From the NCBI RefSeq assembly GCF_001477655.1, contig NZ_CP011266.1:1720001-1784000 (forward strand): a stretch of DNA of 64,000 nucleotides, read 5' to 3'. A program made the position numbers and the translations under genes. Below the pieces are notes generated by a model, which worked only from the letters and a program-made list of their open reading frames with translations, did no database searches and was not told the origin of the DNA. This stretch comes from Methanobrevibacter millerae (GTDB lineage: Archaea; Methanobacteriota; Methanobacteria; Methanobacteriales; Methanobacteriaceae). Shown here in pieces: positions 55,051 through 64,000 of the stretch (positions are counted from its first letter, which is position 1; each line of letters opens with the position of its first letter).

Positions 55051-55673
55051 AATATGACTTAAGCAGTGTTGGCATACATAGGAACTTGCAATATGAATGC
55101 ATTACTACAACAATTAATTCAGACAGAAAAAAGAATTCTGCCGCATTCGCATTCATCTACCTCGGCGATGACCGGGTAATGTGCAGAATATTTGAAGGCT
55201 CAAAAAGTCTTGAAAACATAAAGCAGACAAAAAGATACGTGGTCAACATTACACAGGACCCTCTGATATTTACCCTTTCTACAATCGATAAGCTTCCAGA
55301 TGAGTATTACACTGATGATGAAGACATAGCAATTTTAAAGGACAGCGGAGCATATCTTGTAATTGATGTCGATGAGATTGAAATGAAAACACCCGAAGAT
55401 TTCCCAATAAAAAACGACACCAACATCTATTTCATTACAGGTACGATAAAAGACTTCGTCATAAGGGACGAATCGGCACAGGCATTCAACAGAGGATTTT
55501 CCGGACTTATAGAGTCACTGGTCAACTGCAGCCGATACAAGATTGTTGACGGAGAAAAGAAAAAATACTACAAAGACCGTCTGGAAGAAAACAAGCGTGT
55601 AATAGAAAAAGTTTCAGATGAAAAAACCAAAAAAGCCATGGAAATACTCGCTGAAGAGTATGAAAAAAACTGA
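55047..55673 (+). CDS. DUF447-family protein (FMN-binding split-barrel-like)
   Basis: 208 residues, close to the family length of about 200. GIHRNLQYECITTTINSD at the start and IYLGDDRVMCRIFEGSKSLE, RYVVNITQDPLIFTLSTIDK and FIVRD-type segments fit DUF447, a flavin-binding split barrel seen in methanogens, where FMN may be bound. GFSGLIESLVNCSRYKIVDG follows. It is translationally coupled to the preceding small helical gene and ends next to the convergent ABC-transporter protein. No partner that would tell its substrate is nearby. Biochemical role unknown. Confidence 0.75.
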   Translation: MKYDLSSVGIHRNLQYECITTTINSDRKKNSAAFAFIYLGDDRVMCRIFEGSKSLENIKQTKRYVVNITQDPLIFTLSTIDKLPDEYYTDDEDIAILKDSGAYLVIDVDEIEMKTPEDFPIKNDTNIYFITGTIKDFVIRDESAQAFNRGFSGLIESLVNCSRYKIVDGEKKKYYKDRLEENKRVIEKVSDEKTKKAMEILAEEYEKN

Positions 55674-55700
55674 TTTTTAAAAAAATAATATTGGAAGGAT

Positions 55701-56672
55701 TTATTTTCCTTCCCAGTATAATTTATCATGCGGAATAGTGCTGTTTAAGATACCTAAATCCACTTCCACTTTCATGAAAGCGTCAACATTAGCTTTATAA
55801 GTATCATTTAATCCTGAAATGAATGGGAAACTAGCTAATGATTTAGCTTCAACATCTTCATTGGAAACAATGTCCTTAGGTAATAATTTTACTACAGAAC
55901 TTGCATTGTTTTGAACATTTTCATTGATGTAATTGGTAGCGTTCTCATGGATTGCAGTAATATTTTTTACCAAATCAGGGTTTTTATCAATGAGATCCTG
56001 GGATGCCACAACAACACAGCATGGGTGGTTTGGTGAAATTTGACTGGAATTCATCAATACTTTATTTCCATCAGCTTCAGAAGAACTTACAAATGGTTGG
56101 AAAGTTACACCAGCATCAAGAGTGTTGGATTTGATTGCATCGTTAATTGAAGGAGTTTTCATTGCAGATGAATTAACTTTATCTATTGACAATCCATTGT
56201 TTTTCAAGAGAATGTTTAATAAAACATATTGAATACTTGCTTCACCAGGAGTTGCAACATTTTTACCATTTAAATCAGCTGCAGAATTGATTCCTGAATT
56301 GCTGGAAACGATAACACCACTACCCTCATTTTGAGCAGCGGAAATGATTTTTACAGGAACACCTTTTTCAACAGATGACAATACTGGAGAAATACCGACA
56401 TATCCAACATCGACTTTTCCACTTGCCATTGCAGTCATTAAGTCTCCACCATTATTAAATTGTACGAGTTCAGTTTCAATACCTTTTTCTTTATATAAAC
56501 CTTGTTGATCAGCAACAAATAATGCAGAGTCGTGATCAGAAGGCGAATAACCAATAGTTACCTTATTTGAATTTCCACCGCCTAAAAAGTCGAACCAGCC
56601 TGCACTGACAGTTCCCATTGCAATTAAAGCAATGAAAGCGATGACTAAAATAACACCTATCTTTTTATTCAT
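55701..56672 (-). CDS. ABC transporter substrate-binding protein, NMT1/SsuA/TauA-like
   Basis: 323 residues. A signal/anchor segment at the N-terminus (KIGVILVIAFIALIAMGTVS then AG) is followed by a two-lobed periplasmic-type binding fold. VTIGYSPSDHDSALFVADQQ near residue 40, SGKVDVGYVGISPVLSSVEK near residue 88, and NGKNVATPGEASIQYVLLNI are the NMT1/nitrate-sulfonate-taurine class blocks. The bound ligand could be an organosulfonate, nitrate, pyrimidine or similar; the pattern does not say. The ATP-binding and membrane subunits are not adjacent here. GTGATTCAATG-like ribosome site precedes. Confidence 0.85.
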   Translation of the reverse strand: MNKKIGVILVIAFIALIAMGTVSAGWFDFLGGGNSNKVTIGYSPSDHDSALFVADQQGLYKEKGIETELVQFNNGGDLMTAMASGKVDVGYVGISPVLSSVEKGVPVKIISAAQNEGSGVIVSSNSGINSAADLNGKNVATPGEASIQYVLLNILLKNNGLSIDKVNSSAMKTPSINDAIKSNTLDAGVTFQPFVSSSEADGNKVLMNSSQISPNHPCCVVVASQDLIDKNPDLVKNITAIHENATNYINENVQNNASSVVKLLPKDIVSNEDVEAKSLASFPFISGLNDTYKANVDAFMKVEVDLGILNSTIPHDKLYWEGK

Positions 56673-57139
56673 TGAATCACCATATATTTTTTATAACAAT
56701 AGTTATATCTTTTTCAATACATAACCAATTGATGGCAATAATATTGAAAAAAATAAAGTCTGGAATCCCTATTCATAGATATATACAAAAGCAATATATA
56801 AACTTATATGACTTGAAAATTTATAAAATTAAATTATCAACAAAAACAATCAAGTTTTTGATAAAAATTAAACCATTTTTGACAATAATACAAAAAATGA
56901 TATCATTAACTAATCAAATAGCCAACACAAGCATTCTTTTTTTACAAAGAAGTGACTTGAAAAAATAATTCCATAAACCGAACATGAATTTGAATTAATC
57001 TGCTATGAATAATAATCAATAATTTAATACATTAATCCAATAAGTCATAGAATAATAATGCAAATTATTAATAATTTTAATAGATCAATTAGAATAAAAA
57101 AAATAGTTTTAGTACATGTAGATGAATTGATTAATTTAT
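56673..57139. other. Intergenic AT-rich interval
   Basis: About 470 bases between the binding-protein promoter and the terminator of the giant protein. A 98-codon forward frame (56672-56968) is rich in Ile/Lys and unrecognised; it seems an AT-rich accident. No hairpin or other sign was seen. Confidence 0.4.
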
Positions 57140-57184
57140 GAAAAATTAATAAAAAATAAAAAAGTTAGAAGCTGTTAAGCTTCT
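57140..57184 (-). terminator. Terminator of the giant repeat protein
   Basis: AGAAGCT (57167-57173) pairs with AGCTTCT (57178-57184) around the stop codon, and on the reverse strand AACTTTTTTATTTTTTATT follows. Confidence 0.65.
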
Positions 57185-60100
57185 ATTTTAATTGTATTTC
57201 CATTTCTTTCATAACCGTATTCAGAAGTGATTATGTATTCACCAGGCAGCAAGTTAAGATTAATCTTAGCTTCCCCTTGATCATTGGTTGTACGGTTGTA
57301 CAATATTCCATTTATGTTAAATGAAACTTGCTGGTGAGGAGCAATATTACCCTGCTCATCCAATGTTTTTACAGTGAATGGGGTTCCATCACGGTATTTC
57401 ATGACTACATCAGATGTGATTAACCTAGGAAGTACTTTGATAGTGTTACTTTCACGGCAATCTTTGTAATATGATGTAATTATATATTCACCAGGTTCTA
57501 TGTTAATAGACAATTTAGCATGTCCGGTTGCATTGGTAGTTCTTGTGTAGAACACACCATTGATGTTGAATGTTACATTTTCACCAGCTTTAGCCCATCC
57601 ACCATCTGCAGCACGTACACGAACAACAAACTGTGAATCGTTTCTGTAGTGTTTGACCAAGTCACTTGATTCTATTAAAGTGAATATTATAACATTATTT
57701 GTTCTCATTTCACCAGTAACCGGATTGATAGCAGTCAATATATAATGTCCTTTCGGCAGATTGAGGTTTAATTTAGCCCAACCTGTTGCATTGGTGGTTC
57801 TATTGTAGAATACACCATTGATGTTGAAACTGACATTTGTGTTTACTAACGGATTGCCCCGAGCATCTACGAATAATGCATAGTACTGAGTTCCATTTCT
57901 GTAAACTTTCAATACATCATTTGCATATATTGTAGGAAGAACTTCAACATTTGCATTAATGGTTTGAGGTTTAAACTCACCATTACCAGCAAATTCAACT
58001 TTAACAGTGTAATTACCACTGTTTAAGTTAAGAGCTAATGAAGCTTTACCGTCAGCAGAAGTTCTGGTGTAAGTTTTACCATTAATGGTAATCTTAACTT
58101 CTATGCCACTGATATTATTTCCATCATTGTCTTTAGTGTAGACAATGAATCTGTCAGAACCTGAGAAATATTTGACTACATCAGGAGCAGTGATTACAAG
58201 ACTGCGTTCTTTAACAATGGATGCAGACACTGTTTTTTGATCATACTTGTCATTACCAGGATAAGTTACTTTTACATCATGAGTGCCACTTGGTAAATCT
58301 GAAATGTCCACAACAGCCTTACCGTCCTTAATAGGAACAGTGTAATCTTTACCATCAATAGATACTGTCACATCACCAGTTGCATCTTCAGGAACACTGA
58401 CAACCAACTTATCACCATCAGTAGTTATATCAATTGGATAATCAGACTTCTTAGGCACATTAATTGTAGTTGAATTAGTTACTGGAGCATATTTATCATC
58501 ACCAGGATAAGTAACTTTAACATCATGATTACCTGGAGCCAAATCAGAAATATCCACAACAGCCTTACCATCCTTAATAGGAACAGTATAATCTTTACCA
58601 TCAACAGATACAGTCACATCACCAGTAGCATCATCAGGAACACTGACAACCAACTTATCACCATCTTTATCAATGCTGACATGATAGTCTGAAATCTTAG
58701 GAACTTCAACGACAGTTGAATTTGAACCTGGACCATATTTATCGTCACCTGAGTATACAACTTCAATTGTATGGTTACCCGGTTCTAAATCGGAAATATC
58801 CACAACAGCCTTACCGTCCTTAATAGGAACTGTTTGAGGTTTGCCATCGATTGTTACAGTCACATTTCCAGTTGCATCTTCAGGAACACTGACAACCAAA
58901 TTGTCACCATCAGCAGAAACATCTATTGGATAGTCTGAAATCTTAGGTACTTCAACGACAGTTGAGTTGGAACCAGGACCGTATTTATCATCACCAGAGT
59001 AGGTAGCCTCAATTGTATGGTTACCAGGCTCTAAATCAGAAATGTCCACAACAGCCTTACCGTCTTTAACAGGAACTGTTTGAGGTTTGCCGTCGATTGT
59101 TACAGTCACGTTTCCAGTTGCATCTTCAGGAACTTCAACAACAATCTTATCTCCATCCAATTTAATGTCGACTTCAGTAGTTTTTGAAACAACATTGAAT
59201 GAATCTGAGACTTGTTTTGAATCATATTTGTCGTTTCCAGAGAAAGTGGCAACAACATCATATGTTCCAGGTTTCAAGTCAAGAGGCAAGTTGACTTTTG
59301 CAATACCGTTTGTTACATTTACATAATAACCGATTCCATCGATATCTATCAGTACAACTCCGTTAATGTCATCCGGAAGTGTTACGACAATGTCTGTTTT
59401 ATCTCCAACATTAATGTCATTTGCTGTAATGTCCATTGGATAGTCTTTGATTTTTGGAACGTTTACAACAGTTGCATTTGAAGCTGGGGAGTAGTTGTCA
59501 TCACCGGAGTATATTACCTCAACAGTATGGTTGCCCGGAGTTAAATTATCTATAGGAATGACAGCAGTACCGTTGACGACATCAGTTACATTGTAAACTT
59601 TGCCGTCAATTACAACAGTCACATTACCTGTAGCATCGTCAGGAACTTCAACAGTGATTGTACCGTTAGTGCTGTTTTCCGGAATATCTACAGATATTTC
59701 AACTTCAGGTTTTATTTTTGCATCAACTATGAATGAAGTTGTATTTTCTCCAGGAGCATAGTAATCATCACCCAAGTATTTTGCAGTAACGTCATATTTA
59801 CCATTATTAACATCACTTAAGTGTAATTTTGCTTTACCATTTGTTACATTTGCATAGTATCCAACACCACCGACATTAATTAGAACAATGCCATCTATAT
59901 CTTCAGGCAAGTTTACAGTAATGTCAACATCACGGCCGTCTACAACAGCATCAACACTCATTTCATAATCACTTTGTTTAGGTATTTCTAACTCAATAGT
60001 AGATGATGCATTAGTATAGTTGTCATCACCAGAGTAAATTACCTCAACAGTATGATTACCAGGAATAATATTGTCAATATAAACAACAGCAGTACCATTA

Positions 60101-63100
60101 GTAACATTAGTTACATTGTAAACTTTACCGTCAATAACAACAGTCACATTACCCGTAGCATCATCAGGCAAGGTTACATTCACAATACCTGAAGTACTGT
60201 TTTCAGGAATAGTGACATCTACATGCATGTCTTTGGATGCATCTTTCTTAGCTTTAACGGTAAAGACTGTATTATTTGATTTAGCATCATAAGTTGCATC
60301 ACCGAGATATTTAACAATAGCCGTGTAAGTGTTATTAGTCAAACCATCTACTTTAAGTGATCCTTTACCGTTAGTTAAATCAACGTAATATTTCTTACCG
60401 TCAATTTCAACAACAACACCATCAACGTCGATATTCAATTCAATGTTTAAGTTTTCTGTTTGTCCTTCAATAATGTCAGAGGAGGTAATGTTTATTAGAT
60501 AATCAGTTACTTTTGGAATTTCAACATAAGTCATGTTGGATGCGCTAGTGTAGTTTCCATCACCAGAGTAAATTACCTCAACAGTATGATTACCCGGAGC
60601 AATATCACCAATATCGATGATAACAGGAGTTCCTGTTACATTTGTAACATCATATTCTACACCATCAACTTTTACAGTTATGTTACCAGTTGCATTTTCA
60701 GGTAAATCAACTTTAATGGTTTTATTAGATAGATTTACATCAACTGAAACTTCAGTTACATTTTTACCATCAACATTTAATGACAATACATTTGAAGTAT
60801 TAGCTAAGTATTTGTCATTACCCTCGAATTCAGCACTTATTGTGTATGTGCCTTTAGTTAAGTCATTCAGTGTGATAGTACCTTTACCACCTACAACAGC
60901 AACATTATAATTTTTATTATTCACTTTAACAGATACGATTGCATCAATAGTTTCATTTAATTCAATGCTTACAACTGCATTTTCACCAACGAGCATTGAA
61001 GTTTTATCTAAGCTAATATCTATTTCAATAGGAAGTTTATTTACTGCTAATTGTTTAATTGCAGAAGCGCTGCCAGTGTAATTTTCATTACCTATAAAGA
61101 CCGCTTTAATATCATAAGTAGTATTAGCTAATCCTTTAATAGTGTATGATCCTTTACCGTTTGTAATTGATACAGTGTAGTTTTCAACACCAACAGATAA
61201 AGTTACAGTAGTGTTGATGTTTTGATTCATAACAACATTTACCAATACATCCTCACCGACAAGTTTTGGAGTAGTGAATTCAACATCGATAGAAGATTCA
61301 GCACGTCCAATAACAAATGTCGCTGATTTTGAATTAGGAGCATATTCATCATCACCAGGATAAATTGCAGTTACTGCATGCAATCCTCCTGAAATGTTAT
61401 TTAAAGTTAAAGTAGCAATACCATTAATATTAGGTTTTACTGAATAAGATTTACCATCAATGCTAATTGTGACATTTTCAGTTACATCATGAGGTAAAGT
61501 TACTTTGAATGTAGTATCTTCACCATAAGTATGATTATCCACAATTAAGATAATTTCATATGTTGGAGTTGGATTTACCTTGAATTTAGTGCCGTTTTTA
61601 TCTTTTAGTGAATACTTATTATCACCAATGTATGTTACATTGACTTCATGTTCACCAACATGCAAATGAGGAACACTAATTGTAACAACACCATTAATCA
61701 TAGTATGAGGTTGCACATCTCCATCGACTTTAATGATTAAATCAGCATTATCCACATCAGCAGGCAAAATTACAACAATAGTTGCATTTTCACCAAATTT
61801 AATATCATTAGCATTTACTTTAATTTCATAATCAGAAATCTTATTGACTTTTAAAATTGTATCATTTGCAGATTCACCATATTTATCATTTCCAGCAAAT
61901 GTTACTTTTACATCATAAGTGTCGTTAGCTAAGTTAGATAGATTAAATGAACCTTTACCATTGATTATTGCTACATTATACATCTTACCTCCGACATTCA
62001 ATGAAACAGTTGTGTTAATAGCCGCATCCAATTCAATTGAAATGACTGCATCGTCACCGACATATATTGGACTGTTTGAAGTTACAACAATGTCAGTTGC
62101 AATTCTATCCACATTAAATACTTTAGCAGCTGATGAATTTTTATTAAACTTATCATTTCCATTAAATGTAGCAACAACAGTTAAAGTAGCATTATTTAAA
62201 GGAGTGTAAGTATAAGTTGCCACATCAGCATTGCTTACTGCAACAGTATAGTTAACACCATTAATAGTAAATACAACATCACCAGTTACAGGCTCATTCA
62301 ACTCAGCAGTGAATGTTACTGGAGTACCAACTTTAATATCAGTTACATCATCTAAAGTAACTGTAATATCATGTTTTTCAACATTGAATGTTTTTGATGC
62401 ACCTGATCCAGTGTAGTTTTCATCACCGGCTAAAACAGCATTAACAATATATTCACCAGCAGGAAGACCACCATCAATAGTAATCACATTATTAGTTACA
62501 GTGTATTCTTTACCATTAATTGTTACAGTAACAGCACCAGTTGAGTTAACAGGATTTAAAGTAATAACAATATCATCACCAACTTTATATAACTCTTTAA
62601 CATCAATTCCAATACCTGAAGTATTTTTATTGATATTAAATTTAGCACTTGCAGTTACATTATTATTGTAGTCATCAGTAGAGAAGAACTCAACACTAGC
62701 AACTTTAGCTCCTGCAGATAAACCTTCTAAATCAATAGTTCCAACACCATTGGTTACTGTTCCTTTGAATTTCTTACCGTCAACAGTAATGTTAACAGTT
62801 CCGTTTGCTTTATTACCAACAGTAATTGTAGCAACAGCCTTAGCAGGATAAGTCACATCATCAACAACAACACTAATTTCAGGAGTTACTCTTGAAACAG
62901 TAAATCTAACATTGTTTAATGTTAATTCATCATAGTTATCATCACCATAGAAGACTACAGTAGCAACCTTATCACCAGCTAACAGTTTAGTAGCGCCAAT
63001 AATTCCTTTAACAGTACCATTGTATAACACATCACCATCAACACTAATTGAAACATTACCATTGAAGTCAACTACATCAATAATGAATGTAGTGTTTTGT

Positions 63101-64000
63101 TCTACAGTTACATTTTGAGCAGTTACATTTACATTCAATGTAGCATTGCCAACAGTGAATATTGCAGTATCATTGCTTGCAACATACTTATCATCACCAG
63201 CATAAGTTACATTAACTTCATGTTTACCGCTAGTTAATCCGGATGCATTAAATGATCCTTTACCTTTTACGATAGCAACATCATAAAGTTTACCGTCAAC
63301 ACTTAATTTAACAGTAGTGTTGATTGTTGCATTCAATTCAATTGAAATTACTGCATCACTACCATAAGTGATTGGAGTTTTAACAGTAACATCAATTTCA
63401 GTAGGAACTTTGTTGACTTTTAAGGTTAGAATGCTTGAAGAGTTTGTCAAGTATTTTGCATCACCTTTGAATGTAGCATTAATAGTGTAAGTAGCATTAG
63501 CCAAATCACTTAAGTTTAAGCTACCTTTACCGTTTACAATACCTACAATGTATTCTTTACCATTGACTTTTACAGCAACAGTAGTATTTATTGTTTGATT
63601 TAACTCAACAGTCACAACAGCGTTTTCACCCACATTGATTACAGATTTGTCTAAGCTGATATCCACTTCAATTGGAACTTTATTTACTGCTAAATTCTTA
63701 ATAGTAGAAGTGCTTGCAGTGTAGTTTTCATTTCCAGCAAATACAGCTTTGATTGCATAAGTTGTATTGACTACGCCTGAAATAACATATGAACCGTTAC
63801 CGTTTGTAATGACAACAGTGTAGTTGTTGTCGCCGACAGTTAAAATCACAGTTCCGTTGATTTTTTGTCCCATTGAAACATTGATCAATACTTTATCATC
63901 AACAAGTTTTGGAGTTGTGAAGTTCACATCAATGCTTGATGCTGCACGACCAATGACAAATGTAGTTGATTTGGAGGATTTTGAGTAATTTCCATCGCCG
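57175..64000 (-). CDS. Giant Ig-like-repeat surface protein (adhesin-like), N-terminus outside window
   Basis: At least 2274 residues, continuing past the right edge: the frame is open to position 64000 (GDGNYSKSSKSTTFVIGRAA before the GTG at 63927). It consists of some two dozen Ig-like beta-sandwich repeats of about 80-95 residues. Their unit pattern is G-x-V-T-V-x-V-D-G, then a linker, and ends GNHTVEVTYxGDDxYxxS. The last 340 residues are four different units with FNINGVFYNRTTNATG-type cores. N-x-S/T sequons are very common, so it is probably glycosylated. No C-terminal anchor helix or LPXTG is seen, so attachment would be at the missing N-terminus or by the last units. Adhesion to a host, a partner or food particles is inferred. 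Confidence 0.85.
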   Translation of the reverse strand, partial: GDGNYSKSSKSTTFVIGRAASSIDVNFTTPKLVDDKVLINVSMGQKINGTVILTVGDNNYTVVITNGNGSYVISGVVNTTYAIKAVFAGNENYTASTSTIKNLAVNKVPIEVDISLDKSVINVGENAVVTVELNQTINTTVAVKVNGKEYIVGIVNGKGSLNLSDLANATYTINATFKGDAKYLTNSSSILTLKVNKVPTEIDVTVKTPITYGSDAVISIELNATINTTVKLSVDGKLYDVAIVKGKGSFNASGLTSGKHEVNVTYAGDDKYVASNDTAIFTVGNATLNVNVTAQNVTVEQNTTFIIDVVDFNGNVSISVDGDVLYNGTVKGIIGATKLLAGDKVATVVFYGDDNYDELTLNNVRFTVSRVTPEISVVVDDVTYPAKAVATITVGNKANGTVNITVDGKKFKGTVTNGVGTIDLEGLSAGAKVASVEFFSTDDYNNNVTASAKFNINKNTSGIGIDVKELYKVGDDIVITLNPVNSTGAVTVTINGKEYTVTNNVITIDGGLPAGEYIVNAVLAGDENYTGSGASKTFNVEKHDITVTLDDVTDIKVGTPVTFTAELNEPVTGDVVFTINGVNYTVAVSNADVATYTYTPLNNATLTVVATFNGNDKFNKNSSAAKVFNVDRIATDIVVTSNSPIYVGDDAVISIELDAAINTTVSLNVGGKMYNVAIINGKGSFNLSNLANDTYDVKVTFAGNDKYGESANDTILKVNKISDYEIKVNANDIKFGENATIVVILPADVDNADLIIKVDGDVQPHTMINGVVTISVPHLHVGEHEVNVTYIGDNKYSLKDKNGTKFKVNPTPTYEIILIVDNHTYGEDTTFKVTLPHDVTENVTISIDGKSYSVKPNINGIATLTLNNISGGLHAVTAIYPGDDEYAPNSKSATFVIGRAESSIDVEFTTPKLVGEDVLVNVVMNQNINTTVTLSVGVENYTVSITNGKGSYTIKGLANTTYDIKAVFIGNENYTGSASAIKQLAVNKLPIEIDISLDKTSMLVGENAVVSIELNETIDAIVSVKVNNKNYNVAVVGGKGTITLNDLTKGTYTISAEFEGNDKYLANTSNVLSLNVDGKNVTEVSVDVNLSNKTIKVDLPENATGNITVKVDGVEYDVTNVTGTPVIIDIGDIAPGNHTVEVIYSGDGNYTSASNMTYVEIPKVTDYLINITSSDIIEGQTENLNIELNIDVDGVVVEIDGKKYYVDLTNGKGSLKVDGLTNNTYTAIVKYLGDATYDAKSNNTVFTVKAKKDASKDMHVDVTIPENSTSGIVNVTLPDDATGNVTVVIDGKVYNVTNVTNGTAVVYIDNIIPGNHTVEVIYSGDDNYTNASSTIELEIPKQSDYEMSVDAVVDGRDVDITVNLPEDIDGIVLINVGGVGYYANVTNGKAKLHLSDVNNGKYDVTAKYLGDDYYAPGENTTSFIVDAKIKPEVEISVDIPENSTNGTITVEVPDDATGNVTVVIDGKVYNVTDVVNGTAVIPIDNLTPGNHTVEVIYSGDDNYSPASNATVVNVPKIKDYPMDITANDINVGDKTDIVVTLPDDINGVVLIDIDGIGYYVNVTNGIAKVNLPLDLKPGTYDVVATFSGNDKYDSKQVSDSFNVVSKTTEVDIKLDGDKIVVEVPEDATGNVTVTIDGKPQTVPVKDGKAVVDISDLEPGNHTIEATYSGDDKYGPGSNSTVVEVPKISDYPIDVSADGDNLVVSVPEDATGNVTVTIDGKPQTVPIKDGKAVVDISDLEPGNHTIEVVYSGDDKYGPGSNSTVVEVPKISDYHVSIDKDGDKLVVSVPDDATGDVTVSVDGKDYTVPIKDGKAVVDISDLAPGNHDVKVTYPGDDKYAPVTNSTTINVPKKSDYPIDITTDGDKLVVSVPEDATGDVTVSIDGKDYTVPIKDGKAVVDISDLPSGTHDVKVTYPGNDKYDQKTVSASIVKERSLVITAPDVVKYFSGSDRFIVYTKDNDGNNISGIEVKITINGKTYTRTSADGKASLALNLNSGNYTVKVEFAGNGEFKPQTINANVEVLPTIYANDVLKVYRNGTQYYALFVDARGNPLVNTNVSFNINGVFYNRTTNATGWAKLNLNLPKGHYILTAINPVTGEMRTNNVIIFTLIESSDLVKHYRNDSQFVVRVRAADGGWAKAGENVTFNINGVFYTRTTNATGHAKLSINIEPGEYIITSYYKDCRESNTIKVLPRLITSDVVMKYRDGTPFTVKTLDEQGNIAPHQQVSFNINGILYNRTTNDQGEAKINLNLLPGEYIITSEYGYERNGNTIKIEA
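58210..59193 (-). repeat. Near-identical 246-bp tandem repeats in the giant gene
   Basis: Four adjacent units, 82 codons each. The word TCCACAACAGCC begins at 58307, 58553, 58799 and 59045, exactly 246 bases apart. Units differ by scattered substitutions; the encoded stretch IKDGKAVVDISDL is common to all. Such high identity suggests recent duplication and offers sites for copy-number change. Confidence 0.85.

Noticed and set aside
56672-56968. 98-codon forward frame between two reverse-strand genes
   Set aside because: Ile/Lys-rich composition expected of random AT-rich DNA, and it begins on the start codon of the binding-protein gene on the other strand.
58210-59193. Regular 246-bp spacing as a possible CRISPR-like array
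   Set aside because: The repeats are coding, in frame and 82 codons long; they are protein domains, with no short repeat/spacer pattern.
1-64000. tRNA and rRNA genes
   Set aside because: No GC-rich cloverleaf or conserved rRNA segment was seen in any intergenic space on reading; a tRNA search program would be the decisive test.

Overview
The window looks like a chromosomal segment of a Methanobrevibacter-type methanogenic archaeon (order Methanobacteriales). The DNA is very AT-rich. Archaeal markers include SRP19, ribosomal protein S8e, the small subunit of a split family B DNA polymerase, HypE for [NiFe] hydrogenases, a coenzyme F420 ligase-like protein and a DUF2121 (connectase-like) protein. 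A very long secreted protein of Ig-like repeats is typical of adhesin-like proteins in gut Methanobrevibacter. No rRNA, tRNA or CRISPR array was found. Family names are from memory of motifs, not from searches.

Layout. (1) 1-3.8 kb: the end of a surface-glycan cluster (FkbM-type methyltransferase cut by the window edge, GT2 glycosyltransferase, flippase, acyltransferase-3). (2) 3.8-17.4 kb: an accessory island, even more AT-rich, with large gene-poor stretches. Decayed direct copies of the acyltransferase 3-prime end and its downstream sequence (A about 3425-4016, B about 6671-7266, C about 14451-14695, perhaps D about 17341-17424) divide it into cassettes. Cassette A-B holds a PIN-GNAT-PUA-like gene split by a frameshift plus an ASCH-domain gene. 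Cassette B-C holds a two-gene PLD-like/solenoid module, a PD-(D/E)xK protein, a HEPN-type protein and two membrane-anchored proteins. C-D holds an XRE regulator remnant, a 25-residue hydrophobic peptide whose ribosome binding site lies in a hairpin, and an HsdR-N-like pseudogene. The nuclease-type content suggests a defence or toxin island; this is inferred from domains and context only.

(3) 17.4-30 kb: scattered single genes: mono-cluster ferredoxin-like protein, secreted proteins, a C69 peptidase, a second acyltransferase-3, a CofE-like ligase, a bacterial-type S-adenosylmethionine synthetase, a beta-helix-like surface protein, a flavodoxin/flavoprotein pair, a MarR regulator and a large membrane protein. 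(4) 30-57 kb: dense core genes in short operons: hemD-GT-glf-srp19-DHH, hypE-RDD-hypothetical, pheS-xth-HAD, EndoIII-like-hemB-citG-like, DUF2121-MBL, plus DEAD helicase, polB2, aroC, ADP-forming acyl-CoA synthetase, DUF447 and an ABC substrate-binding protein. (5) 57-64 kb: one giant reverse-strand Ig-repeat surface protein that runs off the right edge.

How they work together: hemB and hemD feed tetrapyrrole synthesis (cofactor F430 and corrinoids in methanogens). HypE serves nickel hydrogenases. pheS, S8e, SRP19 and polB2 are information-processing genes. The glycan and surface-protein genes describe a cell that decorates its envelope heavily, as expected for a host-associated methanogen.
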